Shown here in pieces: positions 1 through 9,625 of a stretch of DNA of 64,000 bases. The position numbers and the translations under genes were made by a program. The stretch covers positions 62,001 through 126,000 of the forward strand of contig SVRI01000004.1 in assembly GCA_015064895.1 (NCBI GenBank), given 5' to 3'. This DNA is from Oscillospiraceae bacterium. Lineage in GTDB: Bacteria > Bacillota > Clostridia > Oscillospirales > CAG-382. Each line of letters opens with the position of its first letter. Position 1 is the first letter of the stretch. Under the pieces are notes generated by a model. That model made no database searches, was not told the DNA's origin, and saw nothing but the letters and a program-made list of their open reading frames with translations.

Positions 1-531
1 TTGCCTTCAGGACGAAATATACTTCTTTCTGATACGGTAGGTTTTATATCCCGTCTGCCTCATGGGCTTGTTGAAGCATTTAAATCTACTCTTGATGAGG
101 TAAGATATGCAGATATCGTTCTGATAGTTATTGATGCATCTGATGAAAACGCTCAGGAAAAGACAAGAGTTACAGAAGATATTCTCTGCCAGCTTGACTC
201 GGGAGACAAACCCACAATTTATGTTTTCAATAAATGTGACAGACTTGAAGTAATTCCTGCAGTAGATGCCCTTAAAGAGCATGATACTGTTTGCATATCT
301 GCAAAGACCGGCGACGGTGTTGATAATCTTCTAAATATGATTGATGAAATACTTGCAAAGTCTAAGAAGCAGGTCAAGTTTTTGTTCCCGTACGATAAAC
401 AGGGGGCCGTAAACAATTTATATGAAAATTCCACTGTTGTTTCAACAGAATACGTCGACGGTGGTGTTCTTGTTGAGGCAATAGTCGACGCAAAGTGCTA
501 TGGAATGTATGAAAATTACATTTTTGAGTAA
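1..531 (+). CDS. hflX: GTPase HflX, C-terminal part (5' end outside window)
   Basis: C-terminal 176 residues of the ribosome-associated GTPase HflX, which binds the 50S subunit and splits stalled or stress-inactivated ribosomes. The G3 motif DTVGF is followed by the HflX-typical LPHGLVEAFKSTLDEV switch region; G4 is NKCD and G5 is SAKTGDG. After the G domain comes the short C-terminal domain of the family. The glycine-rich N-terminal half and the P-loop are missing because the gene starts before base 1. The frame ends with TAA at 531 and about 88 bp of AT-rich DNA without a clear hairpin follow. Family assignment is secure. Confidence 0.93.
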   Translation: MPSGRNILLSDTVGFISRLPHGLVEAFKSTLDEVRYADIVLIVIDASDENAQEKTRVTEDILCQLDSGDKPTIYVFNKCDRLEVIPAVDALKEHDTVCISAKTGDGVDNLLNMIDEILAKSKKQVKFLFPYDKQGAVNNLYENSTVVSTEYVDGGVLVEAIVDAKCYGMYENYIFE

Positions 532-618
532 TTTTAATTAAATAATGTCAAATTTCTGTAATTTAAAAAAGTGTTTTTCTTTTTTTTTCAGTATAATATT
601 ATGTAAGGAGTTGATAGT

Positions 619-1650
619 GTGTCGGAAATGACTGATATTTACTGCGGTCTGGACGGTTTTGAACTGTGTGAATTTGCTACTCTTTCGTCTAATTCGAAGG
701 GACGAGTTAGAAATGAAGACGGCGATTATTGCGACATACGTACTCCGTTTATGAGAGACCGCGACAGGATTATCCATTCTAAATCCTTCAGACGTCTAAT
801 GCATAAAACTCAATGTTTTCTTTCGCCTGAAGGCGACCATTACAGGACAAGACTTACCCATACTCTTGAGGTGTCTCAGATATCAAGAACCATTGCAAGG
901 GCTTTACACCTTAATGAAGATTTGACCGAAGCTATTGCTCTTGGTCATGACCTCGGTCATACACCCTTCGGTCATGCAGGTGAACGTGAGCTTGATAAGC
1001 TGTGCCCCGACGGATTTCAGCATAATGTACAGAGCCTCAGAGTTGTTGATGTTATTGAACGTGAAGGCATGGGGCTTAATCTTACATATGAGGTTCGTGA
1101 CGGTATTCTTTGTCATACGGGTGAAAATGATGCTTTTACTCCTGAAGGTCAGATAATTAAGCTTGCTGACCGAATCGCATATATCAATCATGATATAGAT
1201 GATGCTGTCAGAGCAGGGGTTCTCAGTGCCAATGATATACCTTTCGGTCTTCGTGCGGTGCTTGGCGACACTCATTCCAAGAGAATTGACACAATGGTTA
1301 AGAGCATTATCAGGGCAACTAATAAGAATTTTAAAAATGGTATTTGTAAAGTTGCTATGGAAGCCAATATGTACGACAGCACTATGGCTTTGCGTAAATT
1401 CCTGTTTGATAATGTATACTTTAATCCTGTTGCTAAAAGTGAAGAAACAAAAGCATGTGATATGATTAATAAAATGTATGAGTATTTTTGTATTCATACC
1501 GATAAAATACCTTTTGAGTATAGGAAGAATTTGGAAATAGGAGATAGTGTAGAAAGAACTGTTTGCGATTATATTGCCTGTATGACAGACAGATTTGCAG
1601 TTCAGACATTCCAAAACTTATTTATACCCAAGAAGTGGGCGATACTGTAA
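619..1650 (+). CDS. dgt: dGTP triphosphohydrolase-like HD-domain protein
   Basis: HD-superfamily deoxynucleoside triphosphate triphosphohydrolase-like protein (343 aa) that would hydrolyse dNTPs to deoxynucleoside and triphosphate. The N-terminal RDRDRIIHSKSFRRL and HKTQ segments, then RTRLTHTLEV and the metal-binding GHDLGHTPFGHAGE, are hallmarks of the family; HNVQSLRV follows. Its length fits the short Gram-positive Dgt class rather than E. coli Dgt (about 505 aa). The GTG start at 619 follows AAGGAG at 605-610. It lies just upstream of dnaG with a 20-bp gap, as in many Clostridia, so it is probably in the dnaG-rpoD operon. A TATAAT lies at 592-597 but no good -35 box was seen. Substrate range is inferred. 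Confidence 0.9.
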   Translation: MSEMTDIYCGLDGFELCEFATLSSNSKGRVRNEDGDYCDIRTPFMRDRDRIIHSKSFRRLMHKTQCFLSPEGDHYRTRLTHTLEVSQISRTIARALHLNEDLTEAIALGHDLGHTPFGHAGERELDKLCPDGFQHNVQSLRVVDVIEREGMGLNLTYEVRDGILCHTGENDAFTPEGQIIKLADRIAYINHDIDDAVRAGVLSANDIPFGLRAVLGDTHSKRIDTMVKSIIRATNKNFKNGICKVAMEANMYDSTMALRKFLFDNVYFNPVAKSEETKACDMINKMYEYFCIHTDKIPFEYRKNLEIGDSVERTVCDYIACMTDRFAVQTFQNLFIPKKWAIL

Positions 1651-1670
1651 TGAATTAGGGAGGTGAACGT

Positions 1671-3470
1671 ATGGCTTATCCACAAGGCTTTATACAAGAA
1701 TTAAAAATGCGTTCACCTGTTCAGGACGTAATAGGTCGTTATGTTGAATTGAAAAGGGCAGGCAGAAATCTTGTCGGCAGATGTCCTTTTCATAGTGAAA
1801 AAACTCCTTCATTTACAGTTTTTGAAGATAATTTTCATTGTTTCGGTTGTGGCGCAGGCGGTGATGTTATTACCTTCGCCATGCGCATTGAAAATCTTGA
1901 CTACCGCGACGCTGTTCAGTTTCTTGCAGATAGATGCGGTATGACGGTGCCGCAGGATGAAAAGCGATATTCCAATATTGAAAAGCCAAAGCTTTCCCGT
2001 GAACGTGCGTTTTCAATGAATAAAGCGGCGGCTAGAATATTTTACGAAAATCTTATTTCATCTGAAGGTCAGGAAGCACGTGACTATCTTGCAAAGCGTG
2101 AGCTTTCTGCCGCAACAATCAAGCGGTTTGGTCTCGGATTTGCAAAAAATGAGTTCTATGATTTACATAATAAGCTGACAGCTCTCGGATATACTACAGA
2201 AGAAATCAAAGAAAATTTTTTGTGCGGTATTTCACAGAAGAGCGGCAAGCCTTTTGATATGTTCCGAAATCGTATTATGTTTCCCATTATTGATACATCG
2301 GGGAATGTAATTGCATTCGGCGGTCGAGTTATGGATGATTCAAAGCCAAAATACCTGAACTCATCCGATACAGTAATCTTTAGAAAAGGTAAACAGCTTT
2401 TTGCTTTGAATTATGCAAAAGACGTGTTGCTTGGTAATGTTCAAAGCGAACTTGTAAAACCCAGAGAGATTATTCTTTGTGAAGGTTATATGGATGTTAT
2501 TGCGATGCACCAGGCGGGCTTTACAAATGCCGTTGCTACTTTGGGTACTGCAATTACATCGGAGCACGCAAGAGTTGTTTCGAGATATGCTAAAACCGCT
2601 TTTCTTGCCTATGATAGCGATGATGCGGGTAAGAAAGCTGCAGATAAAGCTATGACACTTCTTAATGAGGTGGGCGTTGATACAAAAATTATCAGGATGC
2701 TTGATGCCAAAGACCCCGATGAATATATAAAGAAGTTTGGTGCTCAGAGTTATGCAAAGCTTCTTTCGGGTTCTATTGGTCAGATTGATTTCAAACTCAA
2801 CGGTGTTTTATCCAAATATAATCTGAGTATTCCCGATGAAAAATTAAGAGCAGTCGATGAATGCTGTAAGGTTATAGCATCTATTTATTCTGAGGTGAAA
2901 CAGGATATATATATTCAGCGCTTATCTCAGATAACGGATGTTAAAGTCGAAAGCATCAGAAGTACCATTAACCGCGATAGAAAGAAAAGTGCAAGTAAGG
3001 CAGCTGCAAACCGCAGGGCAGACACCGAAAAGAAGACAATGCACTTTGATGACAGGGTAAATCCCGAAGCAATTGCAAATCCTGTGGCGGTTGAAATAGA
3101 AGAGAGAATTCTCGGCATACTTTTGCTTATGCCTGAAGAATATGCAAGATGTGACTCTTTGTCCGAGGATGATTTTGTCACCAAATTCAGTGCACGTGTT
3201 TTTAGAGAGTTATCGTTACTGTATAATCAGAATATAACTGACTTTTCACAGTTTAACGAAATTTTTACGCCTGAAGAAATGTCTAGGATTTTTGATATGA
3301 GACATAGGCGAAGTGAGCTTACTGCCAACGGTACTCAAGCTCTTAATGAGCAGATAGCTGCACTCAAGCGTGAAAAAAGCAGAGTTATTAATTCAAAAGG
3401 AAGTATATCATCTGATGATGATCTGATGAATCTTATTTCCAAAGCCCGTAAGGATAAAGGGCTTAACTAA
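1671..3470 (+). CDS. dnaG: DNA primase DnaG
   Basis: Replicative primase (599 aa) that makes RNA primers at the replication fork in contact with the DnaB helicase. The CHC2 zinc finger is visible (C38, H41, C57, C60). The primase core follows, and the Toprim domain shows EGYMDVIAMHQAG near residue 268 and the acidic YDSDDAG near 310. A helical helicase-binding C-terminus follows the variable linker. The start is supported by GGGAGGTGA seven bases ahead of ATG. It is followed after 48 bp by rpoD, the classical macromolecular-synthesis order. Confidence 0.97.
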   Translation: MAYPQGFIQELKMRSPVQDVIGRYVELKRAGRNLVGRCPFHSEKTPSFTVFEDNFHCFGCGAGGDVITFAMRIENLDYRDAVQFLADRCGMTVPQDEKRYSNIEKPKLSRERAFSMNKAAARIFYENLISSEGQEARDYLAKRELSAATIKRFGLGFAKNEFYDLHNKLTALGYTTEEIKENFLCGISQKSGKPFDMFRNRIMFPIIDTSGNVIAFGGRVMDDSKPKYLNSSDTVIFRKGKQLFALNYAKDVLLGNVQSELVKPREIILCEGYMDVIAMHQAGFTNAVATLGTAITSEHARVVSRYAKTAFLAYDSDDAGKKAADKAMTLLNEVGVDTKIIRMLDAKDPDEYIKKFGAQSYAKLLSGSIGQIDFKLNGVLSKYNLSIPDEKLRAVDECCKVIASIYSEVKQDIYIQRLSQITDVKVESIRSTINRDRKKSASKAAANRRADTEKKTMHFDDRVNPEAIANPVAVEIEERILGILLLMPEEYARCDSLSEDDFVTKFSARVFRELSLLYNQNITDFSQFNEIFTPEEMSRIFDMRHRRSELTANGTQALNEQIAALKREKSRVINSKGSISSDDDLMNLISKARKDKGLN

Positions 3471-3518
3471 ATTTGTTAAATACAGAATGTCGAGTTTTCG
3501 ACTGAAAGGAAGTATATT

Positions 3519-4811
3519 ATGGCAAGAAAGAAGAAAGAAGTTGTTGAAGAAGCAGTTGAAACTGTAAAAGATGCTGTTATTGAAGAAGCAACCGAAGAAG
3601 CTGCAGCCTCAGCTGCAGCTAATGAAACAGGCGAAACTCCTGTCGAAGAAAAGCCCAAGAGAAAAAGAGCTTCTAAAGCTTCAAAGGACGCAGGGGATAT
3701 TGTTTCTTTTCCCAGAAAGAAGAACGATATTCAAGAACTTCTTGAAAAGGGTAAGGCTAAAGGCTCACTTACTAATGAAGAAATTCTTGAGGTGCTTGAT
3801 GAAGAAGAGCTTGACGTTGAAAACATGGAAAAGCTCATGGAGACTATCGAGAATCTCGGCATAGAAGTTACAGGTTACAATGATGAATCTTTCAGCAATA
3901 TTGAAGCAGGACTTTCCGATGTTGATAATATGGGCGAATATGCAGACGAAGACGGTGAGTCTTCTATTGCACAGGACGGACTTATTATTGATGACCCTGT
4001 CAAGATGTATCTTAAGGAAATAGGTAAGGTTGACCTTCTTAGCACAGAACAGGAACTTGAGCTTGCCGAAAAAATGGCAAACGGTGATGAAAGAGCAAAG
4101 CAAAAGCTTGTTGAAAGTAACCTTCGTCTTGTTGTAAGTATTGCCAAGAGATATGTAGGCAGAGGTATGTTCTTCCTTGACCTTATTCAGGAAGGTAATC
4201 TCGGTCTTATGAAGGCGGTTGAAAAATTCGACTATACAAAGGGATATAAGTTCTCGACCTATGCTACATGGTGGATTCGTCAGGCTATTACACGTGCTAT
4301 TGCCGACCAGGCAAGAACCATCAGAATTCCCGTTCATATGGTTGAAACCATAAATAAGGTTTTAAGAGTATCACGTCAGCTTCTTCAGGAACTCGGTCAT
4401 GAGGCTTCCACTGAAGAAATTGCCGCAAAAATGAACATGAGTGTTGAAAAGGTCAGAGATATTATGAAGCTTGCTCAGGAACCTGTCAGTCTTGAAACAC
4501 CTATCGGTGAAGAAGAGGACAGCCACCTTGGTGACTTTATCCCCGATGATGATGCACCCGCACCTGCGGAAGCAGCATCCTATACACTTCTTCGTGAACA
4601 GCTTTGTGAGGTGCTTCATACACTTACCCCCAGAGAAGAGCACGTTCTTAAACTCAGATTCGGTCTTGAAGACGGCAGAACAAGAACTCTTGAAGAAGTA
4701 GGTAAAGTGTTTAATATTACCCGTGAACGTATTCGTCAGATTGAAGCGAAAGCACTTCGTAAGCTTCGTCATCCCAGTCGTTCAAAGAGACTCAGAGATT
4801 ATCTTGATTAA
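3519..4811 (+). CDS. rpoD: RNA polymerase primary sigma factor RpoD (SigA)
   Basis: Housekeeping sigma-70 factor (430 aa). Region 1.2 starts near residue 157 ([12 protein letters not shown]). Region 2 holds [35 protein letters not shown] and the -10-recognising [10 protein letters not shown]. Region 4.2 holds [20 protein letters not shown]. The first ~75 residues are a Lys/Glu/Ala-rich low-complexity extension with no recognised domain, as in several Clostridia. The start follows GAAAGGAAG. A small inverted repeat (3489-3502) lies just ahead of the ribosome binding site. The many consensus TTGACA-17-TATAAT promoters in this window fit a SigA of this type. Confidence 0.97.
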   Translation: MARKKKEVVEEAVETVKDAVIEEATEEAAASAAANETGETPVEEKPKRKRASKASKDAGDIVSFPRKKNDIQELLEKGKAKGSLTNEEILEVLDEEELDVENMEKLMETIENLGIEVTGYNDESFSNIEAGLSDVDNMGEYADEDGESSIAQDGLIIDDPVKMYLKEIGKVDLLSTEQELELAEKMANGDERAKQKLVESNLRLVVSIAKRYVGRGMFFLDLIQEGNLGLMKAVEKFDYTKGYKFSTYATWWIRQAITRAIADQARTIRIPVHMVETINKVLRVSRQLLQELGHEASTEEIAAKMNMSVEKVRDIMKLAQEPVSLETPIGEEEDSHLGDFIPDDDAPAPAEAASYTLLREQLCEVLHTLTPREEHVLKLRFGLEDGRTRTLEEVGKVFNITRERIRQIEAKALRKLRHPSRSKRLRDYLD

Positions 4812-4822
4812 TAGGTGACAAA

Positions 4823-5500
4823 ATGAAAATAGGAATTATTGCGGCACTGGACTGTGAAATGACAGAGTTCTGCCACGACTTCAGTGCTGTGGAATCAGGA
4901 TATTTTGGAATATATGAAGGTAAATGCGGCGGACATGACGTTTATATTTGTCTTGCAGGTGTCGGCAAAGTAAATGCTGCTGCAAACACACAGAGACTTA
5001 TAGACCTTTTCGGTGTTGATTATGTAATAAATTCGGGTGTTGCAGGTTGTACCTGTAAGCATCTTGGTGTTTGTGATATAGTAATATCAGATAAACTTAC
5101 ATATCATGATTTTACCCCCATTGATGTTCTTGATAAGTATGCACCGTACTCATCTGTATTCAAGGCAGATGATAAATTAATTTCCCTTGCTAAAGAAGCT
5201 TGTACAAAAATTGAAGACGAAAACTTTTTCTTTGACACCGGCATGGTTGTTACGGGCGATCAGTTTGTAGATGACAGTAGAGTCGTTGCACGTTTAAGAG
5301 ATGATTATAACGCATATTGCACCGAAATGGAAGGTGCTGCTGTTGCACATGTTTGCGTACTCAATAAAGTGCCATTTGTAGTAATCAGGGCAATGTCTGA
5401 TAATGCTGATGAACAAGCGGATATGTCGTTTGAAGAAATGGCTTCAATTGCCGCAAAAAGAGCAAGTTTTGTATCAACCTTTATTATTTTGAATCTGTAA
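4823..5500 (+). CDS. mtnN: 5'-methylthioadenosine/S-adenosylhomocysteine nucleosidase
   Basis: MTA/SAH nucleosidase (225 aa) that cleaves adenine from methylthioadenosine, S-adenosylhomocysteine and 5'-deoxyadenosine, recycling by-products of SAM chemistry. The start MKIGIIAALDCEM, the purine-binding GVAG segment, the MEGAAVAHVC motif with the substrate Glu, and SDNAD with the catalytic Asp are all present. Length matches the family (about 230 aa). It begins 11 bp after rpoD and is followed 17 bp later by a penicillin-binding protein gene, so it is part of the same transcript. Confidence 0.93.
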   Translation: MKIGIIAALDCEMTEFCHDFSAVESGYFGIYEGKCGGHDVYICLAGVGKVNAAANTQRLIDLFGVDYVINSGVAGCTCKHLGVCDIVISDKLTYHDFTPIDVLDKYAPYSSVFKADDKLISLAKEACTKIEDENFFFDTGMVVTGDQFVDDSRVVARLRDDYNAYCTEMEGAAVAHVCVLNKVPFVVIRAMSDNADEQADMSFEEMASIAAKRASFVSTFIILNL

Positions 5501-5517
5501 AACGGAGTTATTTAATA

Positions 5518-7641
5518 ATGTTTAAAAAGAAAGATCGACACACACTTAATAACAGCATTGATATGTTACGTATTGTCATAATGATGGTGTTTTTTTGTGT
5601 TGCAATCTTTCTTTTTTCTTTGAAGCTTTTTGACTTGCAGATACTTAAACATGAAGATGGTGTTGTTGAACAAACTCCAAAAGTTTATAAAACTGCCGTT
5701 TTAGAGATGAGCAGAGGTCATATCTATGACCGAAACGGCAATACTCTTGTTTCGAATAAAAAGGTTTTCAATATTGTTGTTGATAAGTCGACACTTTCAT
5801 CTGAAGACTATAATACAACACTTTTGAATTTTATTGATTTGTGTGAAAAAAATAATATTCAGTTGTTTGATAATTTACCTTTAACATCAGACTATCCTTA
5901 TGTTCTTGATGTTGGATATATCTATGATGATAAAAAAACAAGTTATCTCAACAAATTTATAGCAAATTTTGCACCCGAAAATCATAAGTTTCTTTCTGAT
6001 GATACTGCTTTGTATGATTTCCTCTGTGAAAAATATGGAATCTCTGATGAGCATAAATCCGATAAAACCTACAGAACACTTATAGCGATCAGATATGAGA
6101 TGGACTGCAATGATTTTGAATATACAAAAACATGTACGTTACTTTCGGATGTCGATGAAAAATTCAGGACCGTAATCTCTGAAAATCTTCATAATATGCA
6201 TGGGATTTCCATTGTAAGTGGAGACCAAAGGTATTATAATCAAGGAACTCTTGCATGTCATTTGCTTGGCAGAATAGGAAAAATGAATGGCGATGAAAGC
6301 GCCTTGTATTATAAAGACGGAAATAATGGTTATAATTATGATGATAGGGTCGGTAAAGAAGGTGCTGAAAAGGCATTTGAAAGCTATCTTCACGGTGTAG
6401 ACGGTGTAGAAGAACTTGCTATTGATGAGTTTAATAATATTATCGACAGAAAGACTGTTAAAGAAGGAAAAAACGGTTATTCTGTTTATCTTACAATAGA
6501 TAGTGATATGCAAAGAGTGGCAGAGGATGCTCTTGCCGACCAGATTGATTACGCAAGAAGACTCGGTCTAAGCGATACAAAGCCTTACAATGGCGAAGAC
6601 TGTTATGCCGGAAGCGTTGTTGCCATGAATCCCAAAACAGGTGAGGTTTACGTTCTTGCAAGTTACCCGGGATTTGATTTAAATACCTTTTCTGAAGATT
6701 TTACAACACTTAATAACGACACTACACGCCGGCCGCTTATTAACCGCGCAACCCAGGGTATCTATCCTCCGGGTTCTACCTTTAAGATTGCCACATCAAT
6801 TGCCGCATTGTGTGAGGGAATCATTACCCCCGATACATATATTACCGATAAGGGTGTATATACTAAGTATGCTGACAGGGGATATGACCCTGAATGCTGG
6901 ATATACAGTAACAGTCATATGACTCACGGTACTATAAATGTTAAGCAGGCTATAGAAAAATCATGTAACTATTTCTTCTATAAAGTCGGAGATGATATGG
7001 GAATTGATTCCTTGACAAAATATGCATCTCTTCTTGGTTTAGGTGAAGAAACGGGAATTGAAATCCCCGAGTCTACAGGTGTTCTTGCTTCACCTAAGTA
7101 TAAAGATTCCCGCGGCTTTATTTGGAATCCCGGTGATACGCTGCAAGCTGCCATCGGTCAGTCGGATAATGTATTTACACCGCTTCAACTTTGCTCTTAT
7201 ATGAGTGCAGTTATAAACGGCGGAAAACGATATAAGGCAACGTTGCTGAGTTCTGTTGTCGACTTTTATACCGGAGAAACGGTTTATGAAACGACACCTG
7301 TAGTACAGAGCGATGTTGAGTTGCCGGAAGATGTGGTGGAGCTTGTAAAAAGCGCTATGAAGTCGGTTGTGGTTGACGGTACTGCAAGAAACGTTTTTGA
7401 TGATTATCCATATTCTATCGGCGGCAAGACAGGTACAGCTCAGATAAGCGGAAGCACAACAAAGAATCAGAGCGATACAGCTTTATTTGTTGGTTTTGCG
7501 CCCTATGATGACCCTGAAATTGTTGTTTCAGTAATTGTTGAACACGGTGATCAGAGTGCTCGTGCTTCAGAAGTGGCAAAGGCCGTTTTTGATTATTATT
7601 TCAGTACGATTGAAGGTAATGGAGAACAAGATGTTGAGTAA
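5518..7641 (+). CDS. Class B penicillin-binding protein (PBP2/MrdA type)
   Basis: Peptidoglycan DD-transpeptidase (707 aa) anchored by one N-terminal membrane helix (about residues 17-40) with an external catalytic domain. The PBP dimerisation domain starts at SRGHIYDRNG. The active-site motifs are STFK (Ser about 420), SCN (about 482) and KTGT (about 637), with a VEHG segment near the C-terminus. The PGSTFK context and overall plan fit the elongation-specific PBP2 group more than the division PBP3/FtsI group, but no mreC, mreD or rodA lies next to it. Its last codons overlap the next gene, so the two are translationally coupled. Confidence 0.92.
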   Translation: MFKKKDRHTLNNSIDMLRIVIMMVFFCVAIFLFSLKLFDLQILKHEDGVVEQTPKVYKTAVLEMSRGHIYDRNGNTLVSNKKVFNIVVDKSTLSSEDYNTTLLNFIDLCEKNNIQLFDNLPLTSDYPYVLDVGYIYDDKKTSYLNKFIANFAPENHKFLSDDTALYDFLCEKYGISDEHKSDKTYRTLIAIRYEMDCNDFEYTKTCTLLSDVDEKFRTVISENLHNMHGISIVSGDQRYYNQGTLACHLLGRIGKMNGDESALYYKDGNNGYNYDDRVGKEGAEKAFESYLHGVDGVEELAIDEFNNIIDRKTVKEGKNGYSVYLTIDSDMQRVAEDALADQIDYARRLGLSDTKPYNGEDCYAGSVVAMNPKTGEVYVLASYPGFDLNTFSEDFTTLNNDTTRRPLINRATQGIYPPGSTFKIATSIAALCEGIITPDTYITDKGVYTKYADRGYDPECWIYSNSHMTHGTINVKQAIEKSCNYFFYKVGDDMGIDSLTKYASLLGLGEETGIEIPESTGVLASPKYKDSRGFIWNPGDTLQAAIGQSDNVFTPLQLCSYMSAVINGGKRYKATLLSSVVDFYTGETVYETTPVVQSDVELPEDVVELVKSAMKSVVVDGTARNVFDDYPYSIGGKTGTAQISGSTTKNQSDTALFVGFAPYDDPEIVVSVIVEHGDQSARASEVAKAVFDYYFSTIEGNGEQDVE

Positions 7642-8743
7642 CAGAAAAGGCGGTTATTTTAATAAACTGTTTTATATTTCTTTGATACTTTTTTTGTATT
7701 CAATATCAATTCTGGTTTTTGCTTTGATTAATACTGATTTTGCCGAATGGTACTGCAGAGGCATTTCGTCATTCTTTCGATGGGTGTTTTCTTTTCTGAC
7801 GGGATTTGTTAGTTTTTCTGTTGTTGAGATTTTTCTGTTTTTATTTCCCTTTTTGGTTTTCTATATTGTGTATAAGGTAATCAAATGCATTGACAAAGGT
7901 GTATTCGCGTGGAAGTACTTTTTCAAAGCGACACTTATTATTGTTTTTATTGCATCTTTTGTGTTTATTAATAATTTTGCAGTATGTTATTTCAGAAGGC
8001 CTGTAGAGGAAAATCTAAATGTTAATAAAAAGCCTTTATCAAGAGAAGAACTCTATAAGGCAACAGATTTTCTCAATAATGAGCTTGAAGTATCCTTGAA
8101 TAGTATTGAATTTTCAAAAGACGGTTCTTCCGTAAATCCTCATTCTTGGTCACAAATGGATAAATTGATTGATAATGGTTACAAAAAGCTTTACCAAAAA
8201 GATAAGTTTGTTTCTATGATTCATTCAATGCCTAAAAAAATAATCCTGTCACCAATTATGACATATACCCATATTTCTGGTGTATATATGCCTTTCACAG
8301 GTGAGGCAAATATTAATACAAACTATCCCGACTATGTCGTAGCATACACAGTTGCCCACGAGAAAGCACATCAGCGTGGTATTGCCAATGAAGATGAGGC
8401 GAATTTTGTCGCTTTTCTTGCCATGCTTGAATCGGGAGATGAGTATCTTAGATATTCGGCGTTAATGAATATGTATGATTATTTTCTGGATTCTGCTTAT
8501 AAGTATGATAAAGAATTGTATTATCACTTTATGGATAATACAAATGATACGATTAAGGGAGAAATGTATTCTTATTACACTTTCTTTAAAAAGTATTCTG
8601 ATTCAAAGGCTTCAGAGGTAGCTGATGCTGTCAATGATTCCTATCTTAAATCGATGGGGGATAAAGACGGTGTTGAAAGCTATGGTAAGGTTGTTGAATT
8701 GTTTGCTGCTTACATTTCAAAAAATAAAGGTCTGCCGGGTTAG
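7631..8743 (+). CDS. DUF3810-type membrane protein with HExxH-like motif
   Basis: Integral membrane protein of 370 aa resembling the DUF3810 family. Three hydrophobic segments occupy roughly the first 125 residues. The soluble part carries YTVAHEKAHQRGI (H243, E244, H247), a gluzincin-like zinc-protease signature, with a downstream EDEAN segment that could give a third ligand. ATG at 7631 was chosen because it overlaps the end of the PBP gene (stop 7639-7641) and opens directly into the first hydrophobic segment; an upstream in-frame start at 7535 would lie inside the PBP gene. Coupling to a PBP suggests a cell-wall role. Protease activity is inferred only from the motif. Confidence 0.8.
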   Translation: MLSNRKGGYFNKLFYISLILFLYSISILVFALINTDFAEWYCRGISSFFRWVFSFLTGFVSFSVVEIFLFLFPFLVFYIVYKVIKCIDKGVFAWKYFFKATLIIVFIASFVFINNFAVCYFRRPVEENLNVNKKPLSREELYKATDFLNNELEVSLNSIEFSKDGSSVNPHSWSQMDKLIDNGYKKLYQKDKFVSMIHSMPKKIILSPIMTYTHISGVYMPFTGEANINTNYPDYVVAYTVAHEKAHQRGIANEDEANFVAFLAMLESGDEYLRYSALMNMYDYFLDSAYKYDKELYYHFMDNTNDTIKGEMYSYYTFFKKYSDSKASEVADAVNDSYLKSMGDKDGVESYGKVVELFAAYISKNKGLPG

Positions 8744-8754
8744 GCAGACCTTTT
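8726..8754. terminator. Bidirectional intrinsic terminator between convergent genes
   Basis: An 11-bp stem (8726-8736 with 8743-8753) with a 6-nt loop is flanked by A-rich DNA on one side and TTTT on the other. It overlaps the end of the DUF3810 gene and sits just before the stop of the convergent prmC, so it can serve both strands. Confidence 0.85.
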
Positions 8755-8757
8755 GAG

Positions 8758-9597
8758 TTATATAAATTTCCGTGAAAAACAAACTCTTTCAACTTCATAC
8801 ATGTCACGCATGAGCATCGGAGTGAATTTTTGGGCTCTGAAGATAGCCGCAACTTCTTCAGCTATGTCGTAACCGATTTCCACAGCACAGCATCCTCCAT
8901 CCGCGAGATACTTGCCTGCAAAATATTTAGAAATGAGCTTGTAAAAATCTAGACCGTCATGACCGCCGTCAAGCGCAATTTTGGGTTCGTGCATGACTTC
9001 AGGGCTTAATGTCAACATGTCATCTGATTTAATATAAGGCGGATTTGACACTATTACATCGGCAAAATCAGTTGGTGTATACTCGTAAATGTCGGCATTT
9101 ACAAATTTAAGTCTTTTGCTGCTTATGCCGTGGTATTGCGCATTCTTTTTTGCATATTCAAGAGCCTCGCTTGAAATATCAACTGCAACTGCCGTAACAT
9201 CCGGGCGGTTATTCAAAACTGCAATTGAAATACATCCGCTGCCTGTACATAAGTCAAGAAGTTTACCATTTCTTGGAAGATTCTTGATTGCGATTTCTGC
9301 CAGCATTTCTGTCTCGGGGCGGGGGATAAGACATCCTTTTCCGCAAAACATTCTAAGACCGAAGAATTCCCATTCTCCAATAATGTATTGAAGAGGTTCA
9401 TGAGAAAGTCGCCTATCAAGTAATTCATTTAGTTTTGCAAGCTGTTCTTCGGGGATTGTATTACCTCGGTTTAAAAGTAATTCGCACTTTTTGAATTTGG
9501 AAACGTGTAATAGTAAGGTTTCCATTTCAAAAGCAGCGTTATCTGTTACTTTTTCAAGCTTTGGCAAATTCTGTGCTTTAAATTCGTTGTAAGTCAT
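8758..9597 (-). CDS. prmC: Peptide chain release factor N5-glutamine methyltransferase
   Basis: SAM-dependent methyltransferase (279 aa) that methylates the GGQ glutamine of release factors RF1 and RF2. It shows the helical N-terminal domain, the SAM-binding LDLCTGSGCISIA, and the catalytic NPPY (VSNPPYIKSDD) followed by EPKIALDGGHDGLDFY, typical of PrmC. The ATG at 9597 was chosen over an in-frame start at 9693 because AAAGGAAC lies just ahead of it and the family begins at this point; the longer form would overlap the upstream DUF1385 gene. The 28-bp gap to that gene indicates an operon. No prfA lies in the window. Confidence 0.92.
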   Translation of the reverse strand: MTYNEFKAQNLPKLEKVTDNAAFEMETLLLHVSKFKKCELLLNRGNTIPEEQLAKLNELLDRRLSHEPLQYIIGEWEFFGLRMFCGKGCLIPRPETEMLAEIAIKNLPRNGKLLDLCTGSGCISIAVLNNRPDVTAVAVDISSEALEYAKKNAQYHGISSKRLKFVNADIYEYTPTDFADVIVSNPPYIKSDDMLTLSPEVMHEPKIALDGGHDGLDFYKLISKYFAGKYLADGGCCAVEIGYDIAEEVAAIFRAQKFTPMLMRDMYEVERVCFSRKFI

Positions 9598-9625
9598 GTT
9601 TGTTCCTTTAGTCTTACATTGATAA

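Noticed and set aside
904..1614. 236-codon minus-strand frame opposite the dgt-like gene
   Set aside because: Antisense shadow of a conserved gene, with no domain and no ribosome site.
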